This document shows positions 53,598 through 63,785 of a DNA stretch of 64,000 nucleotides, piece by piece; the first letter of the stretch is position 1; each line of letters starts with the position of its first letter. The translations under genes were made by a program, and so were the position numbers. The stretch comes from Takifugu bimaculatus (taxonomy: Eukaryota > Chordata > Actinopteri > Tetraodontiformes > Tetraodontidae), in NCBI GenBank assembly GCA_004026145.2, contig CP034979.1, positions 13,859,404 to 13,923,403 of the forward strand, written 5' to 3'. The notes beneath the pieces were generated by a model, which worked only from the letters and a program-made list of their open reading frames with translations, was not told the DNA's origin and did no database searches.

Positions 53598-53844
53598 CTG
53601 ATTTAGAGCTGCCAAAACCAGCAGGATGAACACCTTCATGCGGTCCGCCATCAAACCGGCCCCTGCTGGCAGCGGCACGCTGCTGGACCGGGTCCACTGC
53701 CATTAATGTCATGTTGAGACAGTTGTTCCAACACCGACAATCGGCCAGTTCAACACGCCTGGATGCAGTTTACGCCTGGTAACTGATCAGCGAGGGTCAG
53801 ATCCTGCAGCCATTTCATGGTGGGGTAACATTACAATAATGCTG

Positions 53845-53864
53845 CCCCCCCCCCCCAAAAAAAA
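53845..53864 (+). repeat. C12 followed by A8
   Basis: Adjacent homopolymers, with a G13 run 74 bases further on at 53,938-53,950; the C and G runs could pair as an inverted repeat. Confidence 0.9.
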
Positions 53865-56420
53865 GTAAATGAATAGAGCCAGTCCAGCGCACAGATGTGA
53901 CTCCCTTAAAGTTGGAAGAAGGGGAAGATGAAACTAAGGGGGGGGGGGGGCGGTCAGTTGCAGCAGTAATGAGCGTCCAGTCCTCGCTGTGAGGAGACAC
54001 CATCAGGCAGCAGGGGGAGGCGATCTGCCCCTTTTAAAAGTAGGCTTCCCTCAAACAACCAACCAGCAACCACAACTATATGGTGTTTGCAGAGACATAT
54101 CATGCATTATTTACATATTATAAAATCCCTAAAATCAACAGCCTTCGTCTTTTTGAGTCGTCTGTAATTTATCATAACCCCCCTCCCCACCATTTTATCT
54201 TGAGGTTGCAGGTTTCAGTAATGTACGCCGTCCTCTCTGCATCTGCCGCTTCCGCCGACACCTCTACCCACGATGTGCAGGTGATGGTCTTACCACATAT
54301 CGTGGCTGACCCACAAGCCCCCACCTGCCAATTTACATAAATCACGGTGCGGACGTGACAGTAACCAGGCGGCGCAGGCAGGCAGGCATTCAGACCGCGT
54401 GCAGAAACCAGGCCACCAACCCGGAGACTGGGAAGCACGCCTGCCAGAGTGACAAATGCGTCCATGGCGCTGCCCGCTCCCACTGTCTCCTCTTATGTGA
54501 ATTATGAGCTGTGTAATACATATTTGAATATATACACAGTGCATGCAACACATTCTAATATTTCACTGTACCTCCTTTTCCTTTCAATATGGAGATGCAG
54601 CGACGGGAGGAACACAAGGACGCGTCGACATCGAACCGAAGACCTTGGTATCGCTCGTGACAGAACTGTGGACATGGGCCACGGCTGCCCCCAATGTTCA
54701 GGCACAGGAACATTGTTTTAACCTTGACCCCAACCAAGTGAAAAATGCTCAGATTATACAGGTATTAGCAAGCACGTACAGACGTCATATAATATGAGGC
54801 TTCAAGCTACCGTTCAAGGTTGTAATATATGTTTATATTATATTTAGGTGCATATATGGTCCTTACACAGTTCAACCCTGAGCTCTGTTCAGGAAGACCA
54901 CGCCAATTTACTGCCTTTATTGGCTTTTATACGGAACATGAGCATGCAGAGTGTCATTCGCCCATATGACCACTGGGGGGACTAGCTAGCAACGGTTAGA
55001 AAAAGATGGGCCACAAAAATGAAGTGTGTTTAGTTCACAAGTACAAAGGTCAGAGTTAATGGGCACTTCTGGGGCTACAACAACAACACAACAGCAAGGT
55101 CACATGATGTGGATGATGAATCCACAATAAAACATAACATCCGGGCAAAAGAGATTTTTTCCGGTGTTCTCTGAATCACTCTTTCCCTCTCTGCCCTTAC
55201 CCATTGTCACAAAGATTAACATTAAGGAACTTTCTCTCATCAGTCCCCATGACAGCAGCTTCAGACAACCTCCAGCAAGCTGAAACCAAATGAAATGACA
55301 CGGGATCCGGTTCTTTATTATGGCTTAATCATTCAAGTCTGACCACAGTTGCTTGATATGGAAATACCAGGTGGTGTTGCGTTTGATGTGCTGCAAGAGC
55401 CACGTTCACGGCTCAAAGTGAGTCTCCGCTTTTAGAGATGATCAGAGGTTTGCTGCACCGCATGGAGCTGATCCGGTGCGACAGTTCACATCACGGCAGG
55501 GACGGAGAAGATGAGATGGGATTAAACAGTGTCACCAGCTAGGAAGTTTTCATGATGCTCTCTGTACATGCGGCAAAGACTGTTAAAACCACGAATCTAT
55601 AAATGATGCGTTTAAGGACCCATGGACTTCCAACACAAATCCCTCCTCATATTAGCACTCCCTCATCTATAGGTCTATAAAAGAGGCCTAATGCTGAGTT
55701 AATTAAATGAATAATGTACAAGTGGGTAATAAAAATAAATGGACGGAGCTACTGAGCCCGCAGGTCCAGTTAGCTGGTCACATGGTGGACTGTTTTTATT
55801 TGAAAAATCAAGCCTGGCCTGACGAGGTCAGACACTAGCATCGATAGCTAACTTTGATGCTAACTATGTTGAATTTTTGTATCACAGTATCACTCCACCT
55901 TTGCACCACGGATCTTATTCCAGGAGAATATTCATAAAATAGTGAAGCAGGATGTGAGGATGAACCTGCATGACGAAGCATTCAAGCCCATCCTTCGCTG
56001 CGATACGTTAGGTTACGGATTAAAATGCCAGCCATCATCTCTACAGGTCAGGTACAGAATAAATACTGCAGATCCCTCCTCAGTGGCCATAATCACCACA
56101 TTTGGGAGGATAAGAATGTGCCCATTTGATCAAATCAAAGTACCACATCGCCGGAACGGCCGCCGAGCTCGTTTGACGCCTGAACGCTAATTAAAGTTCC
56201 GGTGGAGACGTTTAGCCGCGGCTTGGAGAAGAATAAAAGAGCAGGAGCACTTCAAAAGAACTTTTGATGTTTCCCCCTCTGCTTTTCCAGGCCACTCATG
56301 CATCAGTAGTTTTGTGAAAAACACAGGCTCTGAGACAACATTAGACACAACGGCCGTAGGCGCTTCTTTGAAGCTGAACACCACCGCCAGCCGACCAGTC
56401 AGCCCATTGATAGCGTGCTT

Positions 56421-56432
56421 CCCCCCCCCCCC
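56421..56432 (+). repeat. C12 homopolymer
   Basis: Twelve consecutive C. Confidence 0.95.
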
Positions 56433-58371
56433 ACCAGCGTGTGGATGCTGGTCTTGGGCTGGGCTACAGGGGATACAGAACAGCTCGTTCCTCCAAATGA
56501 CACCGGCAGTGATGTGAAATCTTAATCTCGCAGCCTGGGCACGAAACAAGAGGCCGGAGAAGTTCTGGCGTTCCAGCTCACGGCGCGCTCGTCTCCAGGA
56601 TCGGAACGCGTCCCGACACACGCCTTGACTATCCGTGAGTGCGCAGGTTCACGTTCGAGATAATCGAGATGGAACTTTAACGAACAGAGTCGTACTCAAA
56701 CGCAAATGTTTCGCCCCCTAAGGGACACTAATGACCCTTGATTGGGAAAAAAAAGACCAATAACTGGTCTGTGAGGATTTGGACGCCATGTAACGCCGTA
56801 ATTCTCTCACGCTTTTCTGAAACTGCTCTCTTCCTGTTTTTTTATATTTCATGAGCACTTCTCACCATTCATCCCGTTCTCCTCTATCCTGCCTCTTACT
56901 CCTGTGCCAGTGCACAACAGGGAGCATCTTATATTCCGGGTTGCTTTTAATTATTCATGCGCTTCTCGACACGCAGCCTAATCCGTCTACACAGGCTGAA
57001 ACACTGACACGGGCAGAAATCCTCCTCACTGAGGTGGAACCGCTGTACCGGTTTAGGGTCTGTCCTAATTTGACATAGGCTCCACTGCAAATGTAGCGTG
57101 GAATCATAATGGGGAAATTAAAGGGTTGTTTTGCAATCTCGGCTGGCTTAAGTTTACATTGCGTGAGAGGCTTAAGTCGCTTCCCATTGGATCACGGATC
57201 AATTCCTGGCTGTACTTGTGATTTTTTGTGATTTTTTTGCTAGCAGCAGTGCGGTTTTATAGTCGAACGTGAAGGAAGTGCACCGCAGCCTTTCCCGATG
57301 GCCTCTCCAACACGTCTCCTGGCAGACGTAAGGTCAGAGCCTATTGATTTCTAACACCGCACAATAAGACGGCAGCCCAGTTGGACCGGAGGATACTGTA
57401 AAAAAACACAGCCTCTGCTCGGTTACTGGCTGCAACATCCATCTCGTGTAGGTGTGCTATAATGGAAAAGCGATACGCGGGATGGCGGTATGATTGGCTT
57501 TCCACCTGGATGCTTTTGTGCCTTTTATCTCCCCGCTCGACAAACACCTTGAAGTTGAAAGAGAGAAGGCTTCTATCACTCGACGCGTTATAGCGCTCCG
57601 CCAAGGCTGCGGCCTTTGTGCGAGCCAGTGTGAAGGTGGGAGGGGCCGCGGGGGTAGAATTATGTATCCTTTTAATCACGGATGAGGATGACGGAGAGCT
57701 AATTCCACCCCTGTCACATCCGATCGTCTCCCCCGGTTGCAAATGAGCTGCAGTAATGACGCCGGCCTGATGGGCCGTGCTCGTGCACATTTGCAGCGGT
57801 AACGTTTGATGGAAATCAAAGTCAGAGTGATGTCGGTAAAAGAAAATGTCTGCGTCTGTACAGTCCCGACCTTTGGGACACCCTAAAACTGTCAAACTGC
57901 CAGGTCTCTCTTATAACAAACAAGAGTTCACTATTGTGAACGTAATCACAACCACTGAACCATTATTACTAGCAAATTACTGAGTTACTCTTCTAAAGAT
58001 GACATATTTGGGAAAAATGGTTGAAATTAAGATTTTAAAAAGCGCATTTTTGAATTTATGGTGGTGCGATAGCTCTTTTTGAGCTTTTGCTCCTTTAGCG
58101 TCCGGCTCTATTTGGTTGTCGCTGTTGTCCTGTTTGACCCTTTTTCGTACATTTAAAAATACTCGGGGATGCAAGGACTGAAATGTCGAGAAAAGGCGCG
58201 TTTTTTCACACATTCTGTTACAGCAAAGAGGACAAAATGTGACAGGATTTGCAATTATTTATTGTCTTTTTCGCTCATTTCAAGACGCCAAAGAAGAGAA
58301 TCGTGGAGGCGAGAAATTGGCAACAGCATCATCTAATATAACTAATGAAGATAATGAAGCTAAAGCGTGTC

Positions 58372-58437
58372 GCCGGCCGCAAATACGTTGACAAAGGGCC
58401 GTGTGTGGCCCGCGGGCCGCGTGTTTGACACCATCAG
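58372..58437 (-). mobile_element. hAT-type terminal repeat remnant
   Basis: GGCCCGCGGGCCGCGTGTTT followed by GACACC is the reverse complement of the GTGTCAAAC...GCGGCCCGCGGGCC ends found on many vertebrate hAT (Charlie-like) non-autonomous DNA transposons. The matching opposite end was not found with confidence in the preceding 600 bases, although TTTGGGACACCC and CTGTCAAACTGCCAGG near 57,870-57,903 may be decayed relics. No transposase frame. Confidence 0.4.
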
Positions 58438-58439
58438 CC

Positions 58440-58720
58440 GTCACTGATTTGATCAGGTTTTAATTACTTGGGCAGTTAAAAAAAAGGCTGCTGAGTAAAT
58501 CCCAGCTATGACCTGATGTCATAATGATGAGTGATTTGACTTTTGGGTTTATTTTATAGAGCTGAGCTCCACGTTCTCTGCGGTTGAGAGCCACTAACAA
58601 CACCATGAATTATGCATCTCTCCGGCGACAGAGCATATTATGGGATCTGAGAGGCAATATGAGCAAATCTCCCTTTTTATTCATGCCAGGCCTGTTTAAT
58701 GAATCACAGGAAGATTGCTC
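58440..58720. promoter_or_regulatory. Candidate conserved non-coding element
   Basis: Starts just right of the hAT remnant. Includes TGATTTGATCAGG, TTTTAATTACTTGG, GACCTGATGTCATAATGATG, ATGAATTATGCATC and CATATTATGGG. AT-rich with dense homeodomain/POU-like cores. Confidence 0.25.
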
Positions 58721-60624
58721 TCAGTGTTGCCATTAATCAGAGTTCCTCTGCCACTGATTGAAGAGAGTAACATGAACAGGAATACCAATGAGTGCAGGGC
58801 TGAAAAATGGCTGGATAAGGCAGGCAGACGTCGGCTGTTTTCAGTCCCAGAACGACCCAGAAACACTCCGAATACAGTCCGTCACAATATGAGTGTGTCC
58901 CCCAGTGATATACACACTCAAACCCACAAGAGGCTGGAACATTTTAGCTCCAGATTGCTATTGGAAAACTGCAGCAGAGCCGCATTGACTGAAGAGAGCT
59001 GGAGGAGGCTGGAGGTCCAGGGAGCCTTTTTCTTCATAAACTGACTCTATATGAGCTCCCCTGACGACCATGAAGCCCACAAAACCATGAAGATTTGCTG
59101 GATGTCTGTTTTTAACGTTTGCTTTCCACATTAGTGCTTCTTCCGCATCCTCTCTGCAGTCACATGAGCATCACTATTAAACCTGTTCATCAGTTCCCTG
59201 GTTTGGAAAAATGTCTCCTAATCCTAATCAGGAATTCTAATTGTTCTATATCATCTTATACACATTTATCATCAGTTCACTAATACTGTAAATATAATGC
59301 ACACAAATGCATGAATTATGAACAATATGTAAACATAAAGTTTAACATAAAAAGCATCAAATAACTAATTTTATTGCGTTTTCATTCATATTTAATTGCA
59401 TCACATGTAATTTGAGTTGCACTCAATCTCATACTAGTAATAAATGCGCAATTTGGATAAAAACAGATCCTTTATGGAGCTAAAGGAGTGAATATTGCCC
59501 AGATGTGATTTGCGTAAAGATGTTTTCATATATCCTGTTTAGTAATGAACAAAATGGAAAATGATGTTCAGGGCGACTATGTGACCACCTGCTAAGCCTT
59601 TACTGAGTATCTTTTTTTCTCGGAAAAACCAAGGACGCGCACCGCACACGCACACATGGCTGATCGCGAGCACGCACGCACGCAGTATGGGGGCTGCGGT
59701 ATGACTGTCACGTAGAGCATTTCATCATACTGCCACTCACATCTGCTGCCCTTCCTCATTAACGCGCCATTCCGATTCTCTCCTTTACCTCCCCTTCATC
59801 CCTCCATTTTTATCATGAGGACATCCTAAACAAAAGTGCACCTGAGGATGAGGGGGGGGGGCGACACCAGGTGGCTTCAATATAAGATAGAATCGGCGAG
59901 GCGAAAAAATAATCAGATTAAAGGAATGAATCAAGATGCAGGAATCTTGCGTTGAGTGAAATACTAAAATTAAGTGTTTCCGTGTTTGCTGAAATCCGGC
60001 TGTCGATGCAAACGGGATAATTAGGATGCAGCGACCACCGTTTGTCCTCAAAGGCGAAACACCTCCCCGGTGCTCAGGGGCCGCCGAGGCGCGCATCATT
60101 TTATGCATCAGCATCCAGCAACTGGCGGGTTTAGTCAACTTGGCGCAGGCTGCCAGCGCTGATAGGACATAGTAGGACTGCAAAATGAGCCCCCCCGACT
60201 GTGGCTTATTAAGATGCACAGTGTCGCCGCACTCCACATCACCAACTTCTGCAGGAATGACCGCTCTTTGAACGCAACCGACGGCGGTAAACCACACCTA
60301 AATCGAATCACTTCATGGCGTCGAGTCTGGAGAAACGTAACTGGGATTTAATGGCGCGCTGGGAGCAGCCTCGTGCCTTTGGAAACCTGCTTTTGACACC
60401 TTTTGATATCTGCGCGGACGGGCGGCTTGGAGACACGCAGCGAGTCGTCGGGAAATCCGCTAATTTTCTGTGTGTAATGTCGCGTCTCGGCTCCGTGCGT
60501 GAGGAGAGACGGGCCATTAAAACAGCCCCTGTTGTGAGGGCGCAAACACGCTCCTCATCGCCATCCATCAGCAGTCTGATAGTGAAAGACACCTTTGCTG
60601 TATCACCTGGAGAAGGGACGCTGA

Positions 60625-60638
60625 GCGCCCTCTAGTGG
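60625..60638 (-). promoter_or_regulatory. Strong CTCF-like motif
   Basis: On the minus strand this reads CCACTAGAGGGCGC, a full match to the CTCF core (CCASYAGRKGGCR). It lies about 1.1 kb beyond the rps24 poly(A) site in the gap to the next (inferred) gene. Occupancy cannot be judged from sequence. Confidence 0.5.
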
Positions 60639-60717
60639 ACAATAATGGAGTCTGACTTTAAATGGTATTAAGCTTTTAAATCCTATTGAAATTCACTAAA
60701 TGTGGAACATTCCACTT

Positions 60718-60810
60718 CATCCCTTTCGGAGTCGCGGGGAGAGTGCACCCGTGGGCCAAGGCAGGTTCCACCCCTGGATGAATCGCCAGTTCATCGTATC
60801 TTGCTGCCTC
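60718..60810 (+). repeat. Fragment of the same teleost repeat family
   Basis: GGAGTCGCGGGGAGAGTGCA, GGCAGGTTCCACCCCTGGAT and CGCCAGTTCATCG follow the 5' part of the same family (gtcgcgggg, then tacaccctgga, then cgccagt-catcgc). The copy is shorter and truncated before the 'cattcacactcacattcac' part. Confidence 0.6.
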
Positions 60811-61087
60811 TCCATCATGTTTCTTTTCCCCCGGTATTTCCCGCACACTTTCCCTGTTCCCGCTAATTTCCGAGAGTCAACTTCCCTTAACCAGGGGACA
60901 AAGATGAGTTAAAAACAAAGACGTGAGCGAATTCCCGCTCTGGTGGGACCCCCAGAGCTGCACAGAAGGGTTTAATTTGCCATCACCATCTGTTAGCGTC
61001 CCTGGGTTCAGAGCTCCACTTCTGCCAACGCCTCCCACGGGCACCCGCCGGTGGCGCACCGCGGTGCCGCGACACACCCCGCTGACT

Positions 61088-61100
61088 CCCCCCCCCCCCC
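61088..61100 (+). repeat. C13 homopolymer
   Basis: Thirteen consecutive C in the rps24 3' flank, between two CTCF-like motifs. Confidence 0.95.
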
Positions 61101-61477
61101 AGGAGACGCACAGAGCTGCTGCTTGTTTTCTGTGGGTCCAAAACTGTTAACGTTCCCATCTATTAAGTGCGCCGTTTCTACCGGGGAAGAGGAGCCCGCC
61201 TCCATGATCTGAATAACAAAGTGAAATGGAGAGCAAGGAGACGTGGTCGATAACATTTAGCATTTTTATCGCCTCATCTCCTCATTCCCGGGCTATTTCT
61301 ATGCAAATCATCTTTAAAGGTCATGTTATAGATTTGTGTTTATAGGGCTTATTGAGTGCACAGCTCCGAAGAGACTGATCTGTGCACACCTGTTGAAAGC
61401 GGCTCTCCTGAGCGGATGAGTTCAATGGGAAACCAGCAGGTTAGAGCTTTAGTCTGAGGACTACTTGTCAGCAGAGA

Positions 61478-61491
61478 CAGCCCCCTTGTGG
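61478..61491 (-). promoter_or_regulatory. CTCF-like motif
   Basis: Minus strand CCACAAGGGGGCTG, matching the CTCF core except for A at the fifth base. Part of a cluster with motifs at 60,625 and 61,538. Confidence 0.3.
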
Positions 61492-61537
61492 TGGCTCGGG
61501 TCATTGGTTAGTTTTGCAACTGTTAACCTAAAGGTGA

Positions 61538-61552
61538 CCACCAGAGGTCACC
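61538..61552 (+). promoter_or_regulatory. CTCF-like motif, opposite orientation
   Basis: Plus strand CCACCAGAGGTCACC, one mismatch (T for G) in the CTCF core. It overlaps the right arm of a GGTGACC/GGTCACC inverted repeat and is 47 bases from the minus-oriented motif at 61,478-61,491. Confidence 0.25.
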
Positions 61553-61697
61553 AGCACACAACACCTGGACACTCCAATTACAGCACTTGATACTGTATCC
61601 AACAGTTTAACACTGGGCGGTGCCGACGAAACCTCAGTGGATTGAGGATGAAATCACTGGAGAGTAATCAAATCAATATATCCTTGACAGAATGTCC

Positions 61698-61778
61698 CGG
61701 TTTTTTTCGAAACTTTATTTGGTGACAACAGAAAAGAACATCTTGAGCACGGAGACCCTCCCTGGCAGCTCGGGCTCA
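61698..61778 (-). CDS. rps24: rps24 terminal exon: stop codon plus 3'UTR
   Basis: Minus-strand polypyrimidine tract and acceptor TATTCTCTCTACAG end at 61,779, with a CTAAC branch-point-like sequence upstream. The exon opens directly with TGA (61,778-61,776), which is in frame with exon 4. A short 3'UTR of about 55 nt runs to AATAAA at 61,719-61,714; cleavage is expected near 61,695-61,700, so the 3' coordinate is approximate. A stop-only last exon is typical of vertebrate RPS24. Confidence 0.85.
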
Positions 61779-63785
61779 CTGTAGAGAGAATACGAGCAGT
61801 TAGAGGAGAGTGGGACAGATCATCTTTACCGTCACTAGTACTTCATTGCAAGCTGAACAGACGAGAGGGTTCTGAGGGTTTGTCCTTGTTACACACTGAG
61901 GTACAAAGATGAGGATTTTTGTTTTAAACCCAGACTTCTTTTACATGAAACACACACCCAAAGCCTCCACATGCTACACTGCAGCTTTTCTACTATTAAC
62001 CACACGGCTGAGACATTAAAGCACTAGAGTTAAGATTAAGAGGTTTAAGAGGAGCAGGTAAAAGGATAGAAGGTTAAACAATAACTACGGGAAGAGTTTA
62101 AGGGTGGGGGGTTGTGACGTGCACGACTCCATCATATTAACTTTTGATGTGCAACACCAACAGCACACCATGCTTTTTCTGCATCTATACCTGCACACTG
62201 ACACTTTATTTCTGCATAAGAAATCCATGGGAAGCAAAATCAAGAACAAAAGATGAACAATGTTAAAACACGTTAACCTTCTATGTTAAAATAAATAAAT
62301 CAAAAAGAATATCAAACTGTTGTGCTACAACCTCAAATATAAGGTGAGTTCTGTCAAGTATGGGGATTAATCACCCTTCTACACATCTTTTCAACTCTGA
62401 TGTGCACGATTGAAGTTTGTTTTGTCCTTGTTAGTTTTTAGGGATTATATGTCGTTAGAAATCCTCTCAATAAATGTATCTACCCATTTATCTATAGAAA
62501 TTAAGTGGAGACACTGAGGTTTATAGTGCTTTTGCCCATCAAGTCACTCAGTTTTCAGCCCAGGTTACTATGATTAAAATAAAAAACTCTACCACAAAGG
62601 GCAATAAAAGTATCTTTCAGATGAGTAAGTGAGGGTGCACAAGGGGTAGTATTCCTATCACTCCTTGACTACACCTGTCGAGGGTAGTTAGTCTATCAAA
62701 GCTTTACCTTCTGTGATTCCAGAAGCACAATTGAAATGATTGGAACAATGGCAAAGAAATGGAAAGGCAAAGAGGGGTGAAAACCAAGATCAACAGCATA
62801 AAAACTAAAGAAAATGTGTAGCAACAAAAATCATGAACACTTAAAGCCCTGCTTTATTCTTTTGATCTGGTCTGCAATGTCGGACTAGTTCCTGCTCCAT
62901 CTGCACATGCATACAAGAACTTTATACCTTTTTGCTAGCAGCGCCCACACTGGCCTTCTTGGTGCCTCGTACTTTCTTCATTCTGTTCTTGCGTTCTTTG
63001 CGTTGTTTCCTAGAAGTCTTCTTTTTCTCAAAGAGACCATGCTGGAAAACACAAGCCGACATGCATTTTGTGTTATAATAGTAAATGTACTGTAGTTACC
63101 ACATAGGTATAATACCTAGATCATTAGTATACAAGCAGCTATTTATCTGGACATTCCTGACAACTGCAGCCAGACTATCAGTCAAAAACCCTGATGCAGA
63201 GGTATCCTTCCGCAAGAAATATTAACACATGTTCCCAATCATTCATCTTAAACTAGAGAAATTCGTTAATCCAGAGAAACCCAATTATTTACATATATAT
63301 ATTTGAAAACCATTCACTTCTCATGCAAAACAGATTTTGAGAACTGGTGAGAAGTGAAAGGAAGTCTTCAAATAAGCCAATAGTCGAGTTTCCCAGGACT
63401 GCATAAATACAACATTTCAATGCAAAACTTACTCTGGCCAGTCTGTGTTTGGGCTCATTTTTCTTGGCATAGTCTAAGGAGTCGTACACCATTGCAAAGC
63501 CTGTTGTTTTGCCACCGCCAAACTGAGTCCTGAAGCCAAAAACGAAGACAACGTCAGGGGTGGTCTTGTACATTTTGGCAAGTTTCTCCCTGATTTCAGT
63601 CTTGGGGACTGTGGCCTTGCCGGGATGCAGAACATCGACAACCTACAGAGAAGACAGATGCCATGAGGACATGAAGGCGGATAATGGTATGAACAAGTAT
63701 TTGGTCTGAGGAAGCTTACCATTTGCTTCCTCTGAAGCAAGCGGTTCGTCATGAACTTGCGGGTCCTGACTGTCACTGTGTCATT
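61698..63785 (-). CDS. rps24: Ribosomal protein eS24 (rps24), 5' partial gene
   Basis: Encodes eS24, a basic protein of the cytosolic 40S subunit; in humans it is needed for 18S rRNA maturation and is mutated in Diamond-Blackfan anaemia (family knowledge). The sequence shows exons on the minus strand at 63,785-63,720, 63,642-63,433, 63,041-62,928 and 61,778 to about 61,698, every intron GT-AG. Translated parts start NDTVTVRTRKFMTNRLLQ, continue through KMYKTTPDVVFVFGFRTQF and end in the lysine/arginine-rich tail KKTSRKQRKERKNRMKKVRG, which is unmistakably eS24. Counting the missing initiator Met, the protein is 131 residues (family about 130-133). Introns are 77, 391 and 1,149 nt. Exon 1 (5'UTR plus ATG) and the promoter lie past the right edge: no ATG next to a donor was found in 63,786-64,000. 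The frame is intact with no sign of retrocopying, so this is the functional intron-containing locus. Confidence 0.97.
61714..61719 (-). terminator. rps24: rps24 poly(A) signal
   Basis: AATAAA on the minus strand, 57 nt after the stop codon of the terminal exon. Canonical hexamer with no competing exon-like sequence downstream. Confidence 0.8.
62708..62710 (-). CDS. rps24: Candidate 3-nt rps24 microexon (AAG, Lys)
   Basis: On the minus strand the sequence reads TTCTGGAATCACAG, then AAG, then GTAAAGC: an AG acceptor, three bases, and a good GT donor. Inclusion would keep the frame and add one lysine, giving SKKK instead of SKK before the stop. Mammalian RPS24 is known to use a 3-nt microexon adding a lysine at this point of the transcript. 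The match in position, size and codon is the argument; inclusion cannot be seen from genomic sequence. Confidence 0.5.
62853..62858 (-). terminator. Possible intronic poly(A) signal in rps24 intron 4
   Basis: AATAAA on the minus strand 69 nt past the exon 4 donor. If the weak GTATAA donor were skipped, the transcript would stop after SKKV and could be polyadenylated here. Alternative or cryptic; the terminal exon at 61,778 is the better-supported end. Confidence 0.25.
62928..63041 (-). CDS. rps24: rps24 exon 4, basic C-terminal tail
   Basis: 114 nt, 38 codons, residues 94-131: HGLFEKKKTSRKQRKERK, then NRMKKVRGTKKASVGAASKK. Acceptor TTTTCCAG just before 63,041. The donor is GTATAA at 62,927-62,922, which is weaker than consensus. 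If it is not used, the frame reads one valine and stops at TAA (62,924-62,922). A weak donor here fits the known alternative splicing at the 3' end of vertebrate RPS24. Confidence 0.95.
63313..63358. repeat. 11-bp inverted repeat in rps24 intron 3
   Basis: TTCACTTCTCA at 63,313-63,323 is the exact reverse complement of TGAGAAGTGAA at 63,348-63,358, with a 24-nt loop. In the pre-mRNA this would form a stem within the first ~120 nt of the intron. Confidence 0.7.
63433..63642 (-). CDS. rps24: rps24 exon 3
   Basis: 210 nt, 70 codons, residues 24-93, the globular core of eS24 from VVDVLHPGKATVPKTEIREK to NEPKHRLAR. Acceptor CTGTAG at 63,648-63,643, donor GTAAGT starting at 63,432. Compared with the human protein it has conservative changes such as Q for H in FGFRTQFGGGK and A for G in TTGFAMVYDS, consistent with a fish orthologue. 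Confidence 0.97.
63720..63785 (-). CDS. rps24: rps24 exon 2
   Basis: 66 nt, 22 codons, residues 2-23 of eS24 (NDTVTVRTRKF...RKQM). The acceptor is AG at 63,787-63,786 after a short pyrimidine stretch. The donor is GTAAGC starting at 63,719. Phase 0 at both ends, as in other vertebrate RPS24 genes where exon 1 carries only the ATG. Confidence 0.96.

Larger units (their letters stand above)
52851..58371. other. Intergenic segment
   Basis: Homopolymers at 53,845, 53,938 and 56,421 and the MARE palindrome at 53,587. The 184-codon minus frame at 57,341-57,895 has no recognisable domain. No RNA gene seen. Confidence 0.55.
58721..61697. other. 3' flank of rps24
   Basis: AT-rich 59,200-59,480, a GCAC cluster near 59,640-59,690, the repeat fragment at 60,718 and the CTCF-like cluster at 60,625-61,552. 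An octamer on the minus strand (ATGCAAAT, 61,301-61,308). No gene recognised. Confidence 0.55.

Noticed and set aside
57341..57895. 184-codon open frame on the minus strand
   Set aside because: No recognisable domain and no convincing splice or promoter context.
59090..59120. Possible zmiz1 N-terminal exon (minus strand reading ...DIQQ...)
   Set aside because: Only four residues resemble the ZMIZ1 start and flanking residues and splice sites do not fit.
62853..62930. Ending rps24 at the TAA right after exon 4 as the main gene model
   Set aside because: The acceptor at 61,779 with branch point, in-frame TGA and AATAAA is much stronger and matches the usual RPS24 layout; kept only as an alternative.
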